A stretch of DNA of 64,000 nucleotides. It comes from Holothuria scabra. Lineage: Eukaryota; Echinodermata; Holothuroidea; Aspidochirotida; Holothuriidae. How positions within the stretch are numbered: the first letter of the stretch is position 1; the number at the start of each line of letters is the position of its first letter. The position numbers and the translations under genes are program-made. The stretch lies in assembly GCA_037179385.1 (NCBI GenBank), contig CM074179.1:31005903-31069902 (forward strand), given 5' to 3'. The notes under the pieces were generated by a model that had not been told where the DNA came from, did not search any database, and saw only the letters and a list, made by a program, of their open reading frames with translations. Positions 1-11,180 of this stretch are shown here, in pieces.

Positions 1-957
1 AGATTTTTCTTTACATTTTAGGCACAGAATTTTCGCAATTTTACCCCTGGTGACCTCAAATGACCTTTGACCTCTACCAAAAACAATAGGCTTCTTTCTC
101 TCAACATGACAAATCTATATACCAAATATGAAAAGTATCTGTTACTCTTATCTGGAGATATTGTGTTTACAAGCCATTTTCGAAGTTTTGGCAATTTTAC
201 CACTGGTGATCTCAAATGACCTTTGAATTCTACCAAAAGCAATAGGCTTCTTTCTCTGGACATGACAAATCTATATACCAAATATGAAGAGTATCTGTCA
301 CTCCTTTTTGAAGATATCTTGTTTACAACCCATTTTCAGTGTTTTCGCAATTTTACTGCTGATGACCTCAAATGACCTTTGACCTCTACCAAAAACAAAA
401 GGGGTTCTTCCTCTCAACATGACAAATCTATATACCAAGTATGAAAGTTGTCGGGCAATCCTATCTTAAGATATCGTGTTTACAAGCCATTTTCGAAGTT
501 TTCGCAATTTTACTGCTATTGACCTCAAATGACCTTTGACCTCTACCAAAAACAATAGGCTTCTCTCTCTCAACATGAAAAATCTATATACCTAATATGA
601 AGAGTGTTGGCCTCTCCTAACTGAAGATATCATGTTTACAAGCCATTTTCAGTGTTTTCGCAATTTCACCGCTGGTGACCTCAAATGACCTTTGACCTCA
701 ACCAAAAACAATAGGGTTCTTCTTCTCAACATGACAAATCTATACACCAAGTATGAAAAGTGTCGGTCACTCCTATCTGAAGATATCGTGTTTACAAGCT
801 GTTTTTGAAATTGTCGCAATTTTACTGCTGGTGACCTCAAATGACCTTTGACCTCTACCAAAAACAATAGGGTTGTTCCTCTCAACATGATAAATCTATA
901 TACCAAATATGAAAAGTGTCGGACATTCCTATCTTAAGATATCGTGTTTACAAGCAA
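1..957. repeat. 156-bp tandem array A with DR1/DR4 nuclear-receptor half-sites
   Basis: Six tandem units, the first cut by the window edge, are aligned by the motif TGACCTTTGACCT, whose starts at 61, 217, 373, 530, 686 and 842 give a period of 156-157 bp. Five of the six units carry three perfect half-sites: TGACCT, 4 bp, TGACCT, 1 bp, TGACCT. Unit 2 (217) is degenerate. The rest of each unit also aligns: an ACCAAAAACAATAGG block, a CTCAACATGACAAATCTATA block, and AGATATCGTGTTTACAAGCC. The array runs into a CA microsatellite and then a hairpin. The two reading frames across it (18-281 and 649-906) only translate the repeat and are not genes. Confidence 0.93.
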
Positions 958-1250
958 GTGTCACAAACACACACACATACACACACATACACACACATAC
1001 AGTCGTATTTTTACACACAACTGAGGACTTCATTGTTATCTCCATTGTGTCTGCTTACTTAACCCTAACCTTCACAATAGACTGTCTATTGTTAGACAAC
1101 CGAGGACTTGAGAAATCTTTTGAATTTACGACCGAGGACCTGGAAGTCTATTGTTTAGGTCCTCTGTTTTACACAAAGACAAACCCACACCCACACACAC
1201 CCCCCCCCCCCACACACACACACCTACACACACACACACGACATCACCAT
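958..1250. repeat. CA/ACACAT microsatellite blocks around a short spacer
   Basis: Two CA-rich simple repeats (about 958-1004 and 1185-1240) flank about 180 bp in which the word GAGGACTT or GAGGACCT recurs three times. A short C run sits inside the second block. The same order (half-site array, CA repeat, hairpin) recurs at 17.0-17.9 kb and, reversed, at 20.2-20.8 kb, so the microsatellite is part of a composite repeat. Confidence 0.85.
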
Positions 1251-1256
1251 CGCATA

Positions 1257-1285
1257 GATTCCTTGCCTGCCTACGGCAAGGAATC
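1257..1285 (+). repeat. Terminal hairpin of the composite repeat, copy 1
   Basis: GATTCCTTGCC and GGCAAGGAATC form a perfect 11-bp stem around a 7-nt loop. It is preceded by the shared word CATCACCATCGCATA. Near-identical hairpins occur at 17834-17862 and 20172-20200. A hairpin at one end recalls Helitron 3' ends, but no CTRR terminus follows, so no class is assigned. Confidence 0.85.
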
Positions 1286-1375
1286 AATCACTGTGTCTCT
1301 GTTTGTCTGCTTTAACCCATCACATTGATACTTGCAACAATTTTTCTGAAAATTAAAAAAAAAGAAAAAGAAAAA

Positions 1376-1455
1376 ACGGCTTCACCGTGCAACGGGTTTC
1401 GAACTCATATCGTCGAATTTAAGGCATGAAGCTTACCGTTGCGCTATCGCCTACC
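1376..1455 (-). ncRNA. tRNA-like sequence (SINE head or tRNA pseudogene)
   Basis: On the minus strand there is an A-box-like TAGCGCAACGGTAAGC and a B-box-like GAGTTCGAAACCC about 30 nt later. Thymine runs follow directly, as at an RNA polymerase III terminator. I could not draw a convincing full cloverleaf because the T-stem has mismatches. A tRNA-derived SINE head or decayed tRNA is more likely than a working tRNA. Confidence 0.45.
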
Positions 1456-2216
1456 GTAGGTACGTGTAAAAAATGTACCAACAATTGCTACATGTTTCAG
1501 ACGTTCAGGAAAGTCCCAGATTTTGATTTAATTATTCTCGCTAATGTGCAACAGTTGTGCTTTTGAAAAAATTTTGGTTACTCAGAACATATTTGACCAT
1601 CATTTTGTAAAGTTTTAGCCCCCCCCCCCCCCCGAAATGGTGGTCGCGATCGAAGGTCTATTTGAAATTGTCCCTACGGCCCGCTGTCCATTACCTTAAA
1701 CACGTCAGAAAACTTTGTGCAATTGGTCAAATCGTTTGTACCGTGAAGTTATAAGTGCTTTATTACCCCAAAGTTTGTTCACTGACTGCAAGGATTGTTA
1801 TCATACTGGCTTTCTACTGAACGCTGCTCCGCCCACGCGGCCCGCTACTTGCAGTAACCTGTGTGTATGTTATTGTAAATATATTGTACATTCGGAAACT
1901 GTTTTCAAACGACGAAAGGAAACATCGTAGCATACCCACTGATCTACATTGTACTATGCCGTAATTCCAGGAAATTGCCAGAAAGAATTATACTCATTTT
2001 TTCACATTTATAGTACAGCTGCCTTCATAATCATTTTATAAATGGATTATCAAATATATTTGGTAACCAGACGGTTCTATAAATTGATTTTGAAAATATA
2101 CATAAAACGGTAGCAAACACCAACGATCTGGAAAGAGAGCAAGAATTACCCAGTTCACGTAGGACAGCATCCCTCGTTCATGACTGCGTCATATGTAAAG
2201 CACCACGAGTATTAAC
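1456..2216. other. No gene recognised
   Basis: Unique-looking AT-rich sequence with a run of 14 C (about 1620-1634). An open frame at 1715-1930 has no recognisable product. Confidence 0.5.
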
Positions 2217-2295
2217 CTACTTAATATTGTTATTAGCCTACTTAATATTGTAATTAGTCTACTTAATATTGTTATTAGCCTACTTAATATTTAAA
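2217..2295. repeat. 21-bp tandem repeat, four copies
   Basis: The word CTACTTAATATT starts at 2217, 2238, 2259 and 2280, giving an exact 21-bp period with one or two substitutions per copy. Confidence 0.9.
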
Positions 2296-2472
2296 TCTCG
2301 AACATTTGAGGTAATAAGCGACATTTTTCTCACAATCTTGTCACATACCCGTCTCCTCTGCTGTACAAATATTTTCCTAAAAGATCGGTTTGTTTCTTGA
2401 TGGAAGTCGTCCGATAAACTGAACAAAAGAAATGTGGTCACGTGATCATCAGAAAATGCGATCAACTACAAT

Positions 2473-2498
2473 AATGGACATGCAATGTCATGTCCATT
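2473..2498. repeat. Short perfect hairpin
   Basis: AATGGACATG and CATGTCCATT form a perfect 10-bp stem around a 6-nt loop. No T run follows and no gene is next to it. Confidence 0.6.
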
Positions 2499-3054
2499 TA
2501 TTCCTCGTCACTCAGCTGGTCAGAAGATATATTGGTTTAATTTAATTATTTTATTTCAATTTTGAGCACATATTCTAGGATAAATGTTAAATGAATAGCT
2601 ATGTGATTATTCCTTTCCTTAGCCTTTGTGAGATACTTGATGTCATCCACTTTGCCTTGCGGCCATCTTTGCCCCATTTCGCCCTACTCAGTCTATGTCA
2701 GGAAATTGTAGAGAGTTTTTGGTATTTGGATAGGTGTGGTAGACTATATTGTCACTCCCAACTCCGTGACATTAGAGTTGATGAGATCCGCCTTCATTTT
2801 CGGTGCAATGAAATATAGAAGTAGTTGGTTCATACTCCGCCTGCCATCTTGAGATATCTGCACGTGCATAACCTATCATACATGACTATGCTCCTGCGCA
2901 TGTTCTGTGCCAACAAGTGCCAACCAGTAACTAAATCGTGAATAAGTCTATCCTGTTTTATATTTTCTCACTCATTTGTGAAATTAACGAGTAGCCACTA
3001 ATTGATCTACATTAAATTTGCGATGTTTATTTCATGCAATATCTTGACATATAT
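2499..3054. other. No gene recognised
   Basis: Nothing recognised on either strand. The open frame at 2591-2818 has no recognisable domain. Confidence 0.45.
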
Positions 3055-3652
3055 CAGTTCGGGAGGTAACCGCTTTCGGGGGAAATCAATTTTCACCCGA
3101 TAGGGGGAATATTTTGCCATGGGTGGCGCGATTTTCAGATATCTCCCATGATGCAGTGCATTCCTACCTTGCAAATTCAACGGAGATAACGTTCAAAACA
3201 ATATTGCAATTTTTATCGATTTTAGGAAAGAGAAATTCGGGCATATTTAAAATCCCTGTTGATAGGGGAGTAAAAAAGCCTTGTCCTCTTTTGCTGTTCA
3301 CCGCGCCGATTTTGAGATATCGAGTAATTCTGCGATGTTCTTTGTCCTAAGCTTAATTTATCGACTCGACACAGCCGTAAGTTTTGTGCAATATTTTCCG
3401 CATAAAGGTGTGCAAGAGGATCGTGTCAGCATTTGTGTTTGTAAATACGTTAAAAGGGTCCCCTGTGGTTTCTCCCTTTGTATCTTTAATGCGATATCAC
3501 ATTTGAATGCATACATATTTGTTGAACAAATCGACGACTGTGGAGAGGTAGACACTAAATGCTCAAAAATATTCATGTCGTTGAGACAGGCAAATTTTCT
3601 CCCGATCTGGGGAAACCTCATTTTCCCCCGAAAGCGGTTATCTCCCGAACTG
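3055..3652. mobile_element. 598-bp terminal-inverted-repeat element
   Basis: The left end CAGTTCGGGAGGTAACCGCT is matched in reverse complement by AGCGGTTATCTCCCGAACTG at the right end. Similarity continues inward for about 55 bp through GGGGGAAA/TTTCCCCC blocks. TATAT flanks both sides, but local AT richness makes the true target duplication uncertain. Ends beginning CAG fit hAT-like MITEs. Overlapping frames on both strands are not genes. Confidence 0.85.
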
Positions 3653-3949
3653 TATATGTTAAAACAGAAATAGGAGGAACGATGAGAGATTCGGCGTTAT
3701 TCTTAAATTAAGGGCAAATTACATTCATCTTTTTATCGAGCTACACATTTATTGTTTCTATAAGGATGCATGACTCTACTACAAGTGGCTCATCATCGTA
3801 ACACCTTAAAGACTTCACCTGCGAAATCAAAAGAATTTGTCATTTATTGTCAAAAGGAAATAACATGATCTTGGGTGATTGCACTCCTAGCATTTACCAA
3901 AGGTGTCAGCTTGTATGTGGTATATATGTTGTTTTAAAGCGTTTTGATC

Positions 3950-4440
3950 CTATTCGACCACTGATGACTCCCAATTACCTTAGACCTCTCCCCAAAATAG
4001 GGTACTTTCTTGCAACATGGCAAATCCGTATATTCAAATTTATAAGGGTACGTCATTGCTATGTTGAGATATTTTGTTTACAAGCACTTTCAGTTGTTCT
4101 AATTCTTTTTAGTTTTATCTTTTATGACCTCAAGAAAATTTTACCCCCCCCCCCACAAAAAACAATAGTGTTCTACTTCTCATCATCTGTTCATAAAAGA
4201 TCTGTAAATGTTGTTGTACAAAAAGTTTTCGTCATTTCTCGGTTTAGACATTGATATTATAATCGATTTATATGGTAATCGGGTTTTCACCTCAAAACGA
4301 ATTTTGACTCCTGTCAAAAAACAGTGGGGTTCTTACCCTAAACATTACAAATCCATATATCAAATACTAATTCCTGTCTTTAGATATCGTGAATACAAGT
4401 TTTCGATTTTGACCTCTGGTGACCTGTAATGACCAGTGCT
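3950..4440. repeat. Decayed half-site array B
   Basis: About three diverged units of the 156-bp family. Recognisable blocks are AACATGGCAAATCCGTATAT, AGATATCGTGAATACAAG, AAAACAATAG and TGACCTCTGGTGACCTGTAA. The three-half-site motif is no longer intact. A C run interrupts the middle unit. Confidence 0.7.
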
Positions 4441-4807
4441 GTAGTTCAGTCTGAAGAGTCCGAGTCACGAGTCTCGCAATTTTTTTTCAATGAATCGAGT
4501 TCATTTGTTTTTTCAATGGGGGAAATAATCAACCTCTCCGGCCGAGTCCGTAATCATGGGTCCTTGTTCGCACACGACCACAGTCCTGGTAATCGATCTT
4601 TGACATCTCAAAAAAGTAAAGCGTCTTTTGAAAAATGTACAGCTAAAAGGTAATAAAGTGTGTCTTGAGACAAGTTGAGGAATGGTGATTGCAAGCAGCG
4701 TCACTAATGCACAAGGCATCAAAATCGGATATACTTTTTTGCCTGCCATCAGCAGAAAATAAAATATGGCACCTATTGCAAAAGTGTCAGTGACACTCCG
4801 CATAAGC
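4441..4807. other. No gene; possible hAT end fragment
   Basis: The sequence opens with CAGTGCTGTAG just before 4445, followed by GAGTC/GACTC words like those in the MITE at 34614-34801. I could not find the matching right end. Confidence 0.35.
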
Positions 4808-5060
4808 ATTTAGTTAGTTCGAGTTTTACACCCAGTTTCCAACCTTTTAGTTCAAGTTGAGCCGTCCTTTTTTCCAGTTGTGGCTTAATGGCTTGTTTTC
4901 CCTACTCCACTGCTTATGCGGGGCAACACGCACAACGACAGTAGGTTCCATTATTATAGTCTTCGGTAAGGCTCGACCTGGGAATCGAACCCGGGCCTTC
5001 CATGTGAGAGGCGGGTGCTCCACACTAGACCAAACACACATAAGCAATGGAGTATGGAAA
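4808..5060 (-). repeat. tRNA-derived SINE, copy 1
   Basis: Read on the minus strand, a tRNA-Glu-like head (A box GGTCTAGTGTGG, CTC in the anticodon position, B box GGGTTCGATTCCC) lies near 5030-4965. A body follows with GCAGTGGAGTAGGGAAAAC, a CCACAACTGGAAAA block, then GTTGGAAACTGGGTGTAAAA near the 3' end. The body is shared with 48772-49021 and partly with about 13795-13870. An inverted copy of the CATAAGCAATGGAGTA word lies upstream of the head. Frames crossing the unit (4847-5192) are not genes. Confidence 0.8.
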
Positions 5061-5080
5061 ACAATAAAGTGCCCCAAAAC

Positions 5081-8000
5081 CCCAGCCAGCATGCCCAGCT
5101 GGGCACCAGTTGGGCTTCAGCTGGTAATACTGGGCTTAACCGGGCTGGTACATATAATTGGGATATTTTGTGTTACGGACAAGCCTGACTGACATAATGC
5201 ATGGTGGGAATGTATAAAAATCATTTTCCGTTAATTCTGAATTTTTTTGTCTGAAACTTGTTTTCAGTTTTTATGAGTTTAAGCTGGGCTTTTGCTGAGC
5301 TAACACACATTGTCCAACCCACTTTAAGGCCAGTTGGGGTCCAACCGGGCACAACTGGATATAATTGCCTTAAGTTAAAAAACCATTTGTTCTTTTAGGA
5401 TATGATTGTACCTATACCAATTTTCATAAGAAACACATAGTGGAATAAATAAAACATTTTTTAATAATTGGGATAGCACTGGGCTATTGAGGGGCCTTTT
5501 CAACCAGTAAAGCTCAAATTTGGCCCAGCTGGGACCCATCTGTGTAAACACCCTACTAACATTTTTGTTGTTGGCTTTTTTAGTATGGACACTTATGAAA
5601 GTTCAAGTAAGGAAGGGGAATTACATTCAGGGTACTCTTTAATTTCAGGAAATTTAAATGAGCTGTATCCTGGTTAAAGGTGGACTTACCCAGTATGCTG
5701 AAACCAGAAGAGACCCTGCTAGGAAAGTATTTAGGAAGAAGGATAATTGCATTTATAAGGGGCTGACTGTTATTGTTTCAGCATGTGACTCCTGCATGGG
5801 TTTTCATCCTGTAAATTAAAAAACAGAGTGGTTCTCTTATGAAGCCCAGCTGGGGCCCCGCTGTGGAAAGTCATCCTGCTTTTGATTACTTTTTCATTTT
5901 TTTTAATTCCTCTTCACTTTTTTCATCGTTGACACTTTCAGGTAAAAGGTCGGTATGCACTTGTTATTACATTTTGGGTTATCTTACATTTTAATGGGCT
6001 ACAACCTGGCTAAAGCTGGGCTTGTGTCATTTGTTGAGCCCAGCTGGGGCCCAAATGGAGGGCACAAATGAAAAAATAGTGGATTTTAGATGAAGCCCAT
6101 CTGGGGCCTGGCAGGAGGCCCAGCTGTGGTAAGGCATCCTGCTTTGAATGATCTTTTCACCCTATTATAGTTCCCTTTCACCTTTTTAGCATGATGGAAC
6201 TATGGTGCACACTAGTCCTATTGTGTAAAAAAGTAAGGCAAGAAATTCACATTAGAATAATTGATTGTTTATTTGGGGGAGTAACTTTTACCTGGCAGTA
6301 CATTGAATACTCATAGAAAGAGTGCTTCATTGTGGATAATTAAAAAGTGAAGCCCCGGTCAGGTGTAGTTTGTTGTGGCTGTATTCTGTACCTACAAGGA
6401 ATGGAAAAGACAGTTCCTATTAAGTGCAACGGTTAGCTCTTCATCTTGGACAGATTAGCACTTCTTTCAAAATGTTTGCCCAAATTGGCAGGAAAAGTTG
6501 GTCCCTTTGAGGTTTTAGTTTGGTTTAGTACCTTATGGACTTATAAAAGTGGCTGATGATGGAGTGAAGGCTATCCTACACTTCGGTTTAGAGTATTCTT
6601 ACTCTCGCTGTGTCAATCTATACCATTCATGTGAACTAATGTTCATTCATACTTGGTAAAAATCCTCAACTTCTGTTGCTTCACTGCTGTCAGGGACTGT
6701 TGCGGATCCTTTGATCAACCAATGGTAAGGGGATCAACACACACATATGATTATTCCATTTTGAGCGGGTTAGGCTTTTAACAAACTGTGTTTTTATTTT
6801 ACAAAATTTTCCATCTTCTTCATCTTTTAAATCAAAATATTATTTTGTATTAATGAAAAAGGTTAAAGAGTCCTGGACCTGTGCACTCATACATCACGTG
6901 CATTAATCCGCAATCGTGCACTATCCTCATTTTGATGCATTGTACAGCTTTGTTTAACCTTTATTCTCTTTGCGCTCTGTAATATGTAGCTCATTGTAGT
7001 GCAATATAACTTTAAGACAGTGTTCAAGATTCCTGTGCAGTAAGAAAACATTTGATTTGAAGTTAGAATAGGGTGTCTTCTTTCACGTTGAGAAATAATC
7101 TTCTTGATATATTGTAAAAAGGAACGTCTTTCACCTGCATAATATCGCTTAAATCTACTTTTTAACAGTTGCTACATCTAGTACATCATATTTTATTATT
7201 ACATATGTAGTTATGTTGAAGACTTTTATTATGTATTTGCAGAAAGGAGAAAAAAGGTCTGAAGTTAGAGAAGAAATAAAAGGTTTTGTATAATTAAAAT
7301 ATTTCCATTTTGATATTTTTTTTTATCTATTACTTATGTTTAGTGGTAAGACTAGATCGGGTGAAGCTTTTGATGTTAAACGGTTTCTTACAAATTTGTG
7401 TCTAATACTCTGAACCCAACTGGGCTAGCCTCCTTGGGACCCACTTGGGAACACCTGACAAACACGGACTTAATCAGTTGTGGCCTGCAGTGGCGTAGCT
7501 AGGATTTTTTCCGGGGGGGGGGGGGGGCAAAGGTATGAAATTTCCCCAAAATTTTTCCCGGTCAATGTGTATGTATTTCATATAAAAATGCAAATTTACG
7601 AGTATAACAACATTACAATGTCATTATGTAAGTGCGGGGGCTAAAGCTCCCCTAGCACCCACCCTTCCCCGTCTCCGCGGTCCCTGTATTCCTGTATTAC
7701 CTGCATTTTTAATCTTAAAGTAAAACATAGAGCAATAGGAAATATATTATTTTGGTCAACAATATCTGGTGTATTTGTATGTACTAACGCAGGGGCGTAC
7801 CCAGGATTCCTTTGAAGGGGGGGGGCATGCAGTATGGTCTAAGAGGAGGGGTGTCCAGACGTTTTTTGACTTTTTCAAGGAGCCTAGATGCAAAATGGTG
7901 CAAGAGTTGCGACTTTGACAGGGACAGTGTAAAAAGTTGAATCGTGGTGGTTCATGAGGATAAAACTGAAACTTTTGTGTCTTGACATGCATTTCCTTAT

Positions 8001-9852
8001 GCCATTTATGCTACCTTACGAAATAAAACTTGTCATTCAATTTGCACACTTTTAGGAGTCAAAATAAAAGAGCATTGATCGGTATAGGATTTGCGGTATT
8101 TCTTGGCCACAAAACGTTATTTTGTCAAAAAGATTATCTAAGCGGAGCGCCACCATTGGTTGGCGCGGAGCGAAGAGAAAATTTCGAAAAATCAGACCCC
8201 TCAGATGGCCGGAAATAGCATTTTCCAGACTTACACGAAGAATCTACCCAGTCACTACCTTCTTTTGTCGTTTGCAAATAAAATCCTTCCTTCAAAATAT
8301 GTTCGCAAACTGAAAAGTGATCAGAGAGTTAAGGGGTAATCTGACCTCAAAATGTAATTTTTCCCAAAAGACTGAGCGAAACGCCACCATTAGTTGGCGC
8401 GGAGCGTAAAAAAATTTCGAAAAAATCAGACCCCTGAGATGGTCAAAAATAGCGTATTCATGCTTGTAAAGAGAATCTAAACATGTAGTCTTTATTTTTA
8501 TCGATGAGCTCAGTAGGAAACAGAGTCTACCTTTTAAAGTAAAAATTGGAACTTGACAGAAATTTGCCTATTTGTAGGAATTAAAATATTGGCACCACTG
8601 AGGGACGTACTTGCAGAGACAATCCTCCCCCTTTGAAAATTTTTGAAAAATTGGGTCTCCTTATTTGCAACCTGGTGCCACACATGCTATCTTTTGAAGT
8701 AAAATTTGTGTTATATATAACTACTCATTTTTAAGAAAAAAGAAAAAGCGGCATCTGTGAGGGGGCATGGCCCAATGGCCCCCCTTCGTACGCTACTAAA
8801 AGGAGACCTAACAGTGGCTCGATCACACAGGATATCCTGTTAGAACAGCAGTCTGTTAAGTGAAGAAGGCTACAAGGTACTCATGGACCCGTTTATTGTT
8901 ACACCCCAAGTGAGCAGAAAGCTTTTCCTCGAACTAGCCTGTAAACCTCCAAGGATAAGGCTTAGTAACAAAATCTTAGTATGCCAATGGATCTCGTTCA
9001 TTCTAATTTCTAGACTAACTTTAAGTTAATCGTTGGCCATGGGTTGTTTCAGCCCCATCCATCGTTATGTACACAGAGTAAAATCGGTATAGTTACTGTT
9101 AGCTTGCGGGACAATATAATAAACTCGGCGGGGGGGGGGGGGTCTACGTTAGTGACTTGTCAGTTCTCACATCCTTTTACTGAATTCCCAAAGTGTACAA
9201 CGCAGAGACTGTGTGCAAGGGAATAAGTTCTGGTTTACAGCTTTGCAGTGTTATTCGTACTGTATCAGCTGTTGTTAAATTCCTGAGTAACAGCTTCATG
9301 TGCACTGAAATGCACTGATCATACAAACCGCGCGTATACAAGGGAACATTCAATCTGCTACGCGGCGAGGACATTTCTGTGTAACGCAAGTAGGACCGGT
9401 TCATGGGACAATGAAGAAATCTCAAATCTGGGTTAATTTGTTGCATGAAAATATGAATTACGTATGAGAAATGTCTCAGAATTTTTTTTCATCTAACAAA
9501 AAATTTGAGAAATTTTTGTTAGAGTAAGAAAATTCATCAAATTTCCCCAAATTATTTTCCAGGGGGGCAACTTGCCCCCCCCCCCTGCCCCCCAGTTGCT
9601 ACGCCACTGGTGGCCTGCCTCCGGCCTTGCGTTAAATCCAGACACCCCTGACAAACACAGACTGGTCCCAGCTTGAGCCCGGAAATTAGCCCAACTGGGG
9701 CCTAATCGGGGCTTGCCTCCAGCCCAGCTGGGCAAGCCCGGTTGGGCCCAAGGGGGGGGGGGACATCTGACAAACACGGAATGGCCCAGCTGGGGCCCGG
9801 AAAGTAGCCCAGTTGGGACCCAGTTTTGGTCCAACTGGGAATGTAGGCTGGG
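5081..9852. mobile_element. Long member of the CCCAGCC/GGCTGGG palindromic family, split by a hAT insertion
   Basis: The left end CCCAGCCAGCATGCCCAGCT at 5081 is mirrored by ...GGCTGGG ending at 9852. The dinucleotide AC lies immediately outside both ends. The terminal motif matches the compact copies at 30062-30377 and 60019-60333. The interior carries scattered CAGCTGGG words and no coding frame of note. Without the 2.1-kb insertion at 7488-9609 and its duplicated 8 bp, the element is about 2.64 kb. It may be a longer relative of the 315-bp forms, itself non-coding. Confidence 0.75.
7488..9609. mobile_element. hAT-like non-autonomous transposon with perfect 8-bp target duplication
   Basis: Ends are CAGTGGCGTAGC and its exact reverse complement GCTACGCCACTG. 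The 8-bp word GTGGCCTG flanks both sides (7480-7487 and 9610-9617), the hallmark of hAT insertion. G or C runs lie just inside both ends. The interior has no transposase frame. It includes a second hAT-like end (CAGGGGCGTACCCAGGATT at 7790, with a possible degenerate partner near 8790) and two copies, 232 bp apart (8142 and about 8374), of a block containing GCGCCACCAT. The element interrupts the CCCAGC-family element. Confidence 0.93.
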
Positions 9853-10949
9853 ACTGGAAGGCGAGCTCAGCTGCTTAAGAATAAACCAGTTGAGGAGCCC
9901 AGACCAGACCGTAAAGCGACCAATGTTTCAAGTCAAGTTTTATTCAAATGTGAATGATCACAATATTTCCAGAGGTAAGCCTTAAATTATCAACGTCTGG
10001 GAAAAGGGTTTACCTTTATGAAACAGGTGATCATGAACTTGAAATAAAGGTAAAAATTCAGAAGAAGTAACGGCAAAATGCTCAAGGCTGTTATCATAGC
10101 CAACGGTACGGATTATCAGAGCATAGCCTGAGTGAATGTAACGCCAGTAAGTACACAAGGAATATTCCGCTACGAAAACACCAGTGGAAATAGAATCATT
10201 CCCAGGGTACAATAATTCGGAACAACCACTATGTCTACGAAGGATCTAACCCCCGCTTACCTGAGGGAGTACATAATATTTCAGATCGCTTCCACCCCCA
10301 CAAATACCTCAAATAGTCGGCATCAGTGTTGTGATCGAATACCGACCTATAGTACTGCAGAGCATGATTAAATGTCTATGTGAAATAGTGCCATGTGATA
10401 AAAGGATTGTATGAGAACTCCGGAACTTTCAGTGGCATAGAAAATTGTTGATCGGCATATACAGACGAGCTGCTATGAAAACGGGAGGGGAGAACACAAT
10501 GAATGGCTGACCTCAAGATCAAGTTGCCTCATGATCAGACAGACTCGTAGGTACACCAGTGACTCTGATCTTTTTTCCCAAGAACCTATTGAGCACTTAC
10601 TCGTTATAGGGAATGTTCAACGTTCCGTAGTCTTGCAGACAGATATTGGTATATTGCAGTGGTATATAATGTTTTGCAAAGACAGTCCAACATTACTCTA
10701 ATATTGGTAAGGTACAAAGGTTCTCAAGACATTATGATTCCCGAAACATTTCCAGGAACTTCATTTAACACCTGTCAGCCTGGGATTAATGATTAAACAG
10801 GCTTGAAGGCTGATGGGTTTTATTGCACTGTAATATTGTGATCTTTGGGAGTCCAACTTTTCAGTGTTTTCAGGTTGATACACTTAGCCCGTAAGATTAT
10901 TACCCCGGAATTAGTAACCCTAAATGTGACCAATTTCATGCCATTCTGT
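9853..10949. other. No gene recognised
   Basis: No exon, RNA gene or strong repeat recognised. The open frame at 9982-10212 on the minus strand has no recognisable features. Confidence 0.45.
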
Positions 10950-11180
10950 GAAAAATGAAAAGCAGCCAACTTCGTCTGATATAGGTAGGTTTAGGGGTCA
11001 AGATTTACCAAAAAAGTGAACGAGGGGGGGGGGGGGGGATGGTGGGCAATTGGAAAGTGCATTTGGGGGTCAAAGGTCATTGACCTCAAATATTAATTTA
11101 AGTATTTCGTGTTTGACCTCAAATGAAAAGAAATTTAATTTTAAGTCCAGTAAGTGGCATTTATGTTGTCATTTGATGCT
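10950..11180 (+). repeat. Left arm of an inverted repeat pair
   Basis: This segment aligns in reverse complement with 12960-13195. Shared landmarks are GATTTACCAAAAA, GTGCATTTGGGGGTCAAAGG, CAAATATTAATTTAAGTATT and TTGACCTCAAATGAAA. A run of about 14 G at 11024-11038 is confined to this arm. Confidence 0.8.
11067..11086. promoter_or_regulatory. Overlapping DR1 and IR1 half-sites (sequence match only)
   Basis: GGGTCA-A-AGGTCA (DR1, 11067-11079) shares its second half-site with AGGTCA-T-TGACCT (IR1, 11074-11086). DR1 is the known layout for HNF4, RXR and COUP-TF; IR1 is that of FXR and EcR. The inverted partner near 13061 keeps related TGACCT-T-TGACCC. Binding is not shown by sequence and no gene lies close by. 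Confidence 0.4.

Noticed and set aside
909..1328. 139-codon plus-strand frame
   Set aside because: It reads CA microsatellite (Thr-His repeats) and the hairpin, so it is low complexity.
1376..1455. Functional tRNA gene
   Set aside because: A and B boxes and a T-rich terminator are present, but the T-stem is mismatched and no clean cloverleaf could be drawn.
3281..3673. 130-codon plus-strand frame
   Set aside because: It lies within, and runs past, the 3055-3652 inverted-repeat element, and the opposite strand is also open. No domain is visible.
4436..4600. Complete hAT-like MITE starting CAGTGCTGTAG
   Set aside because: Only one terminus could be found and no target duplication.
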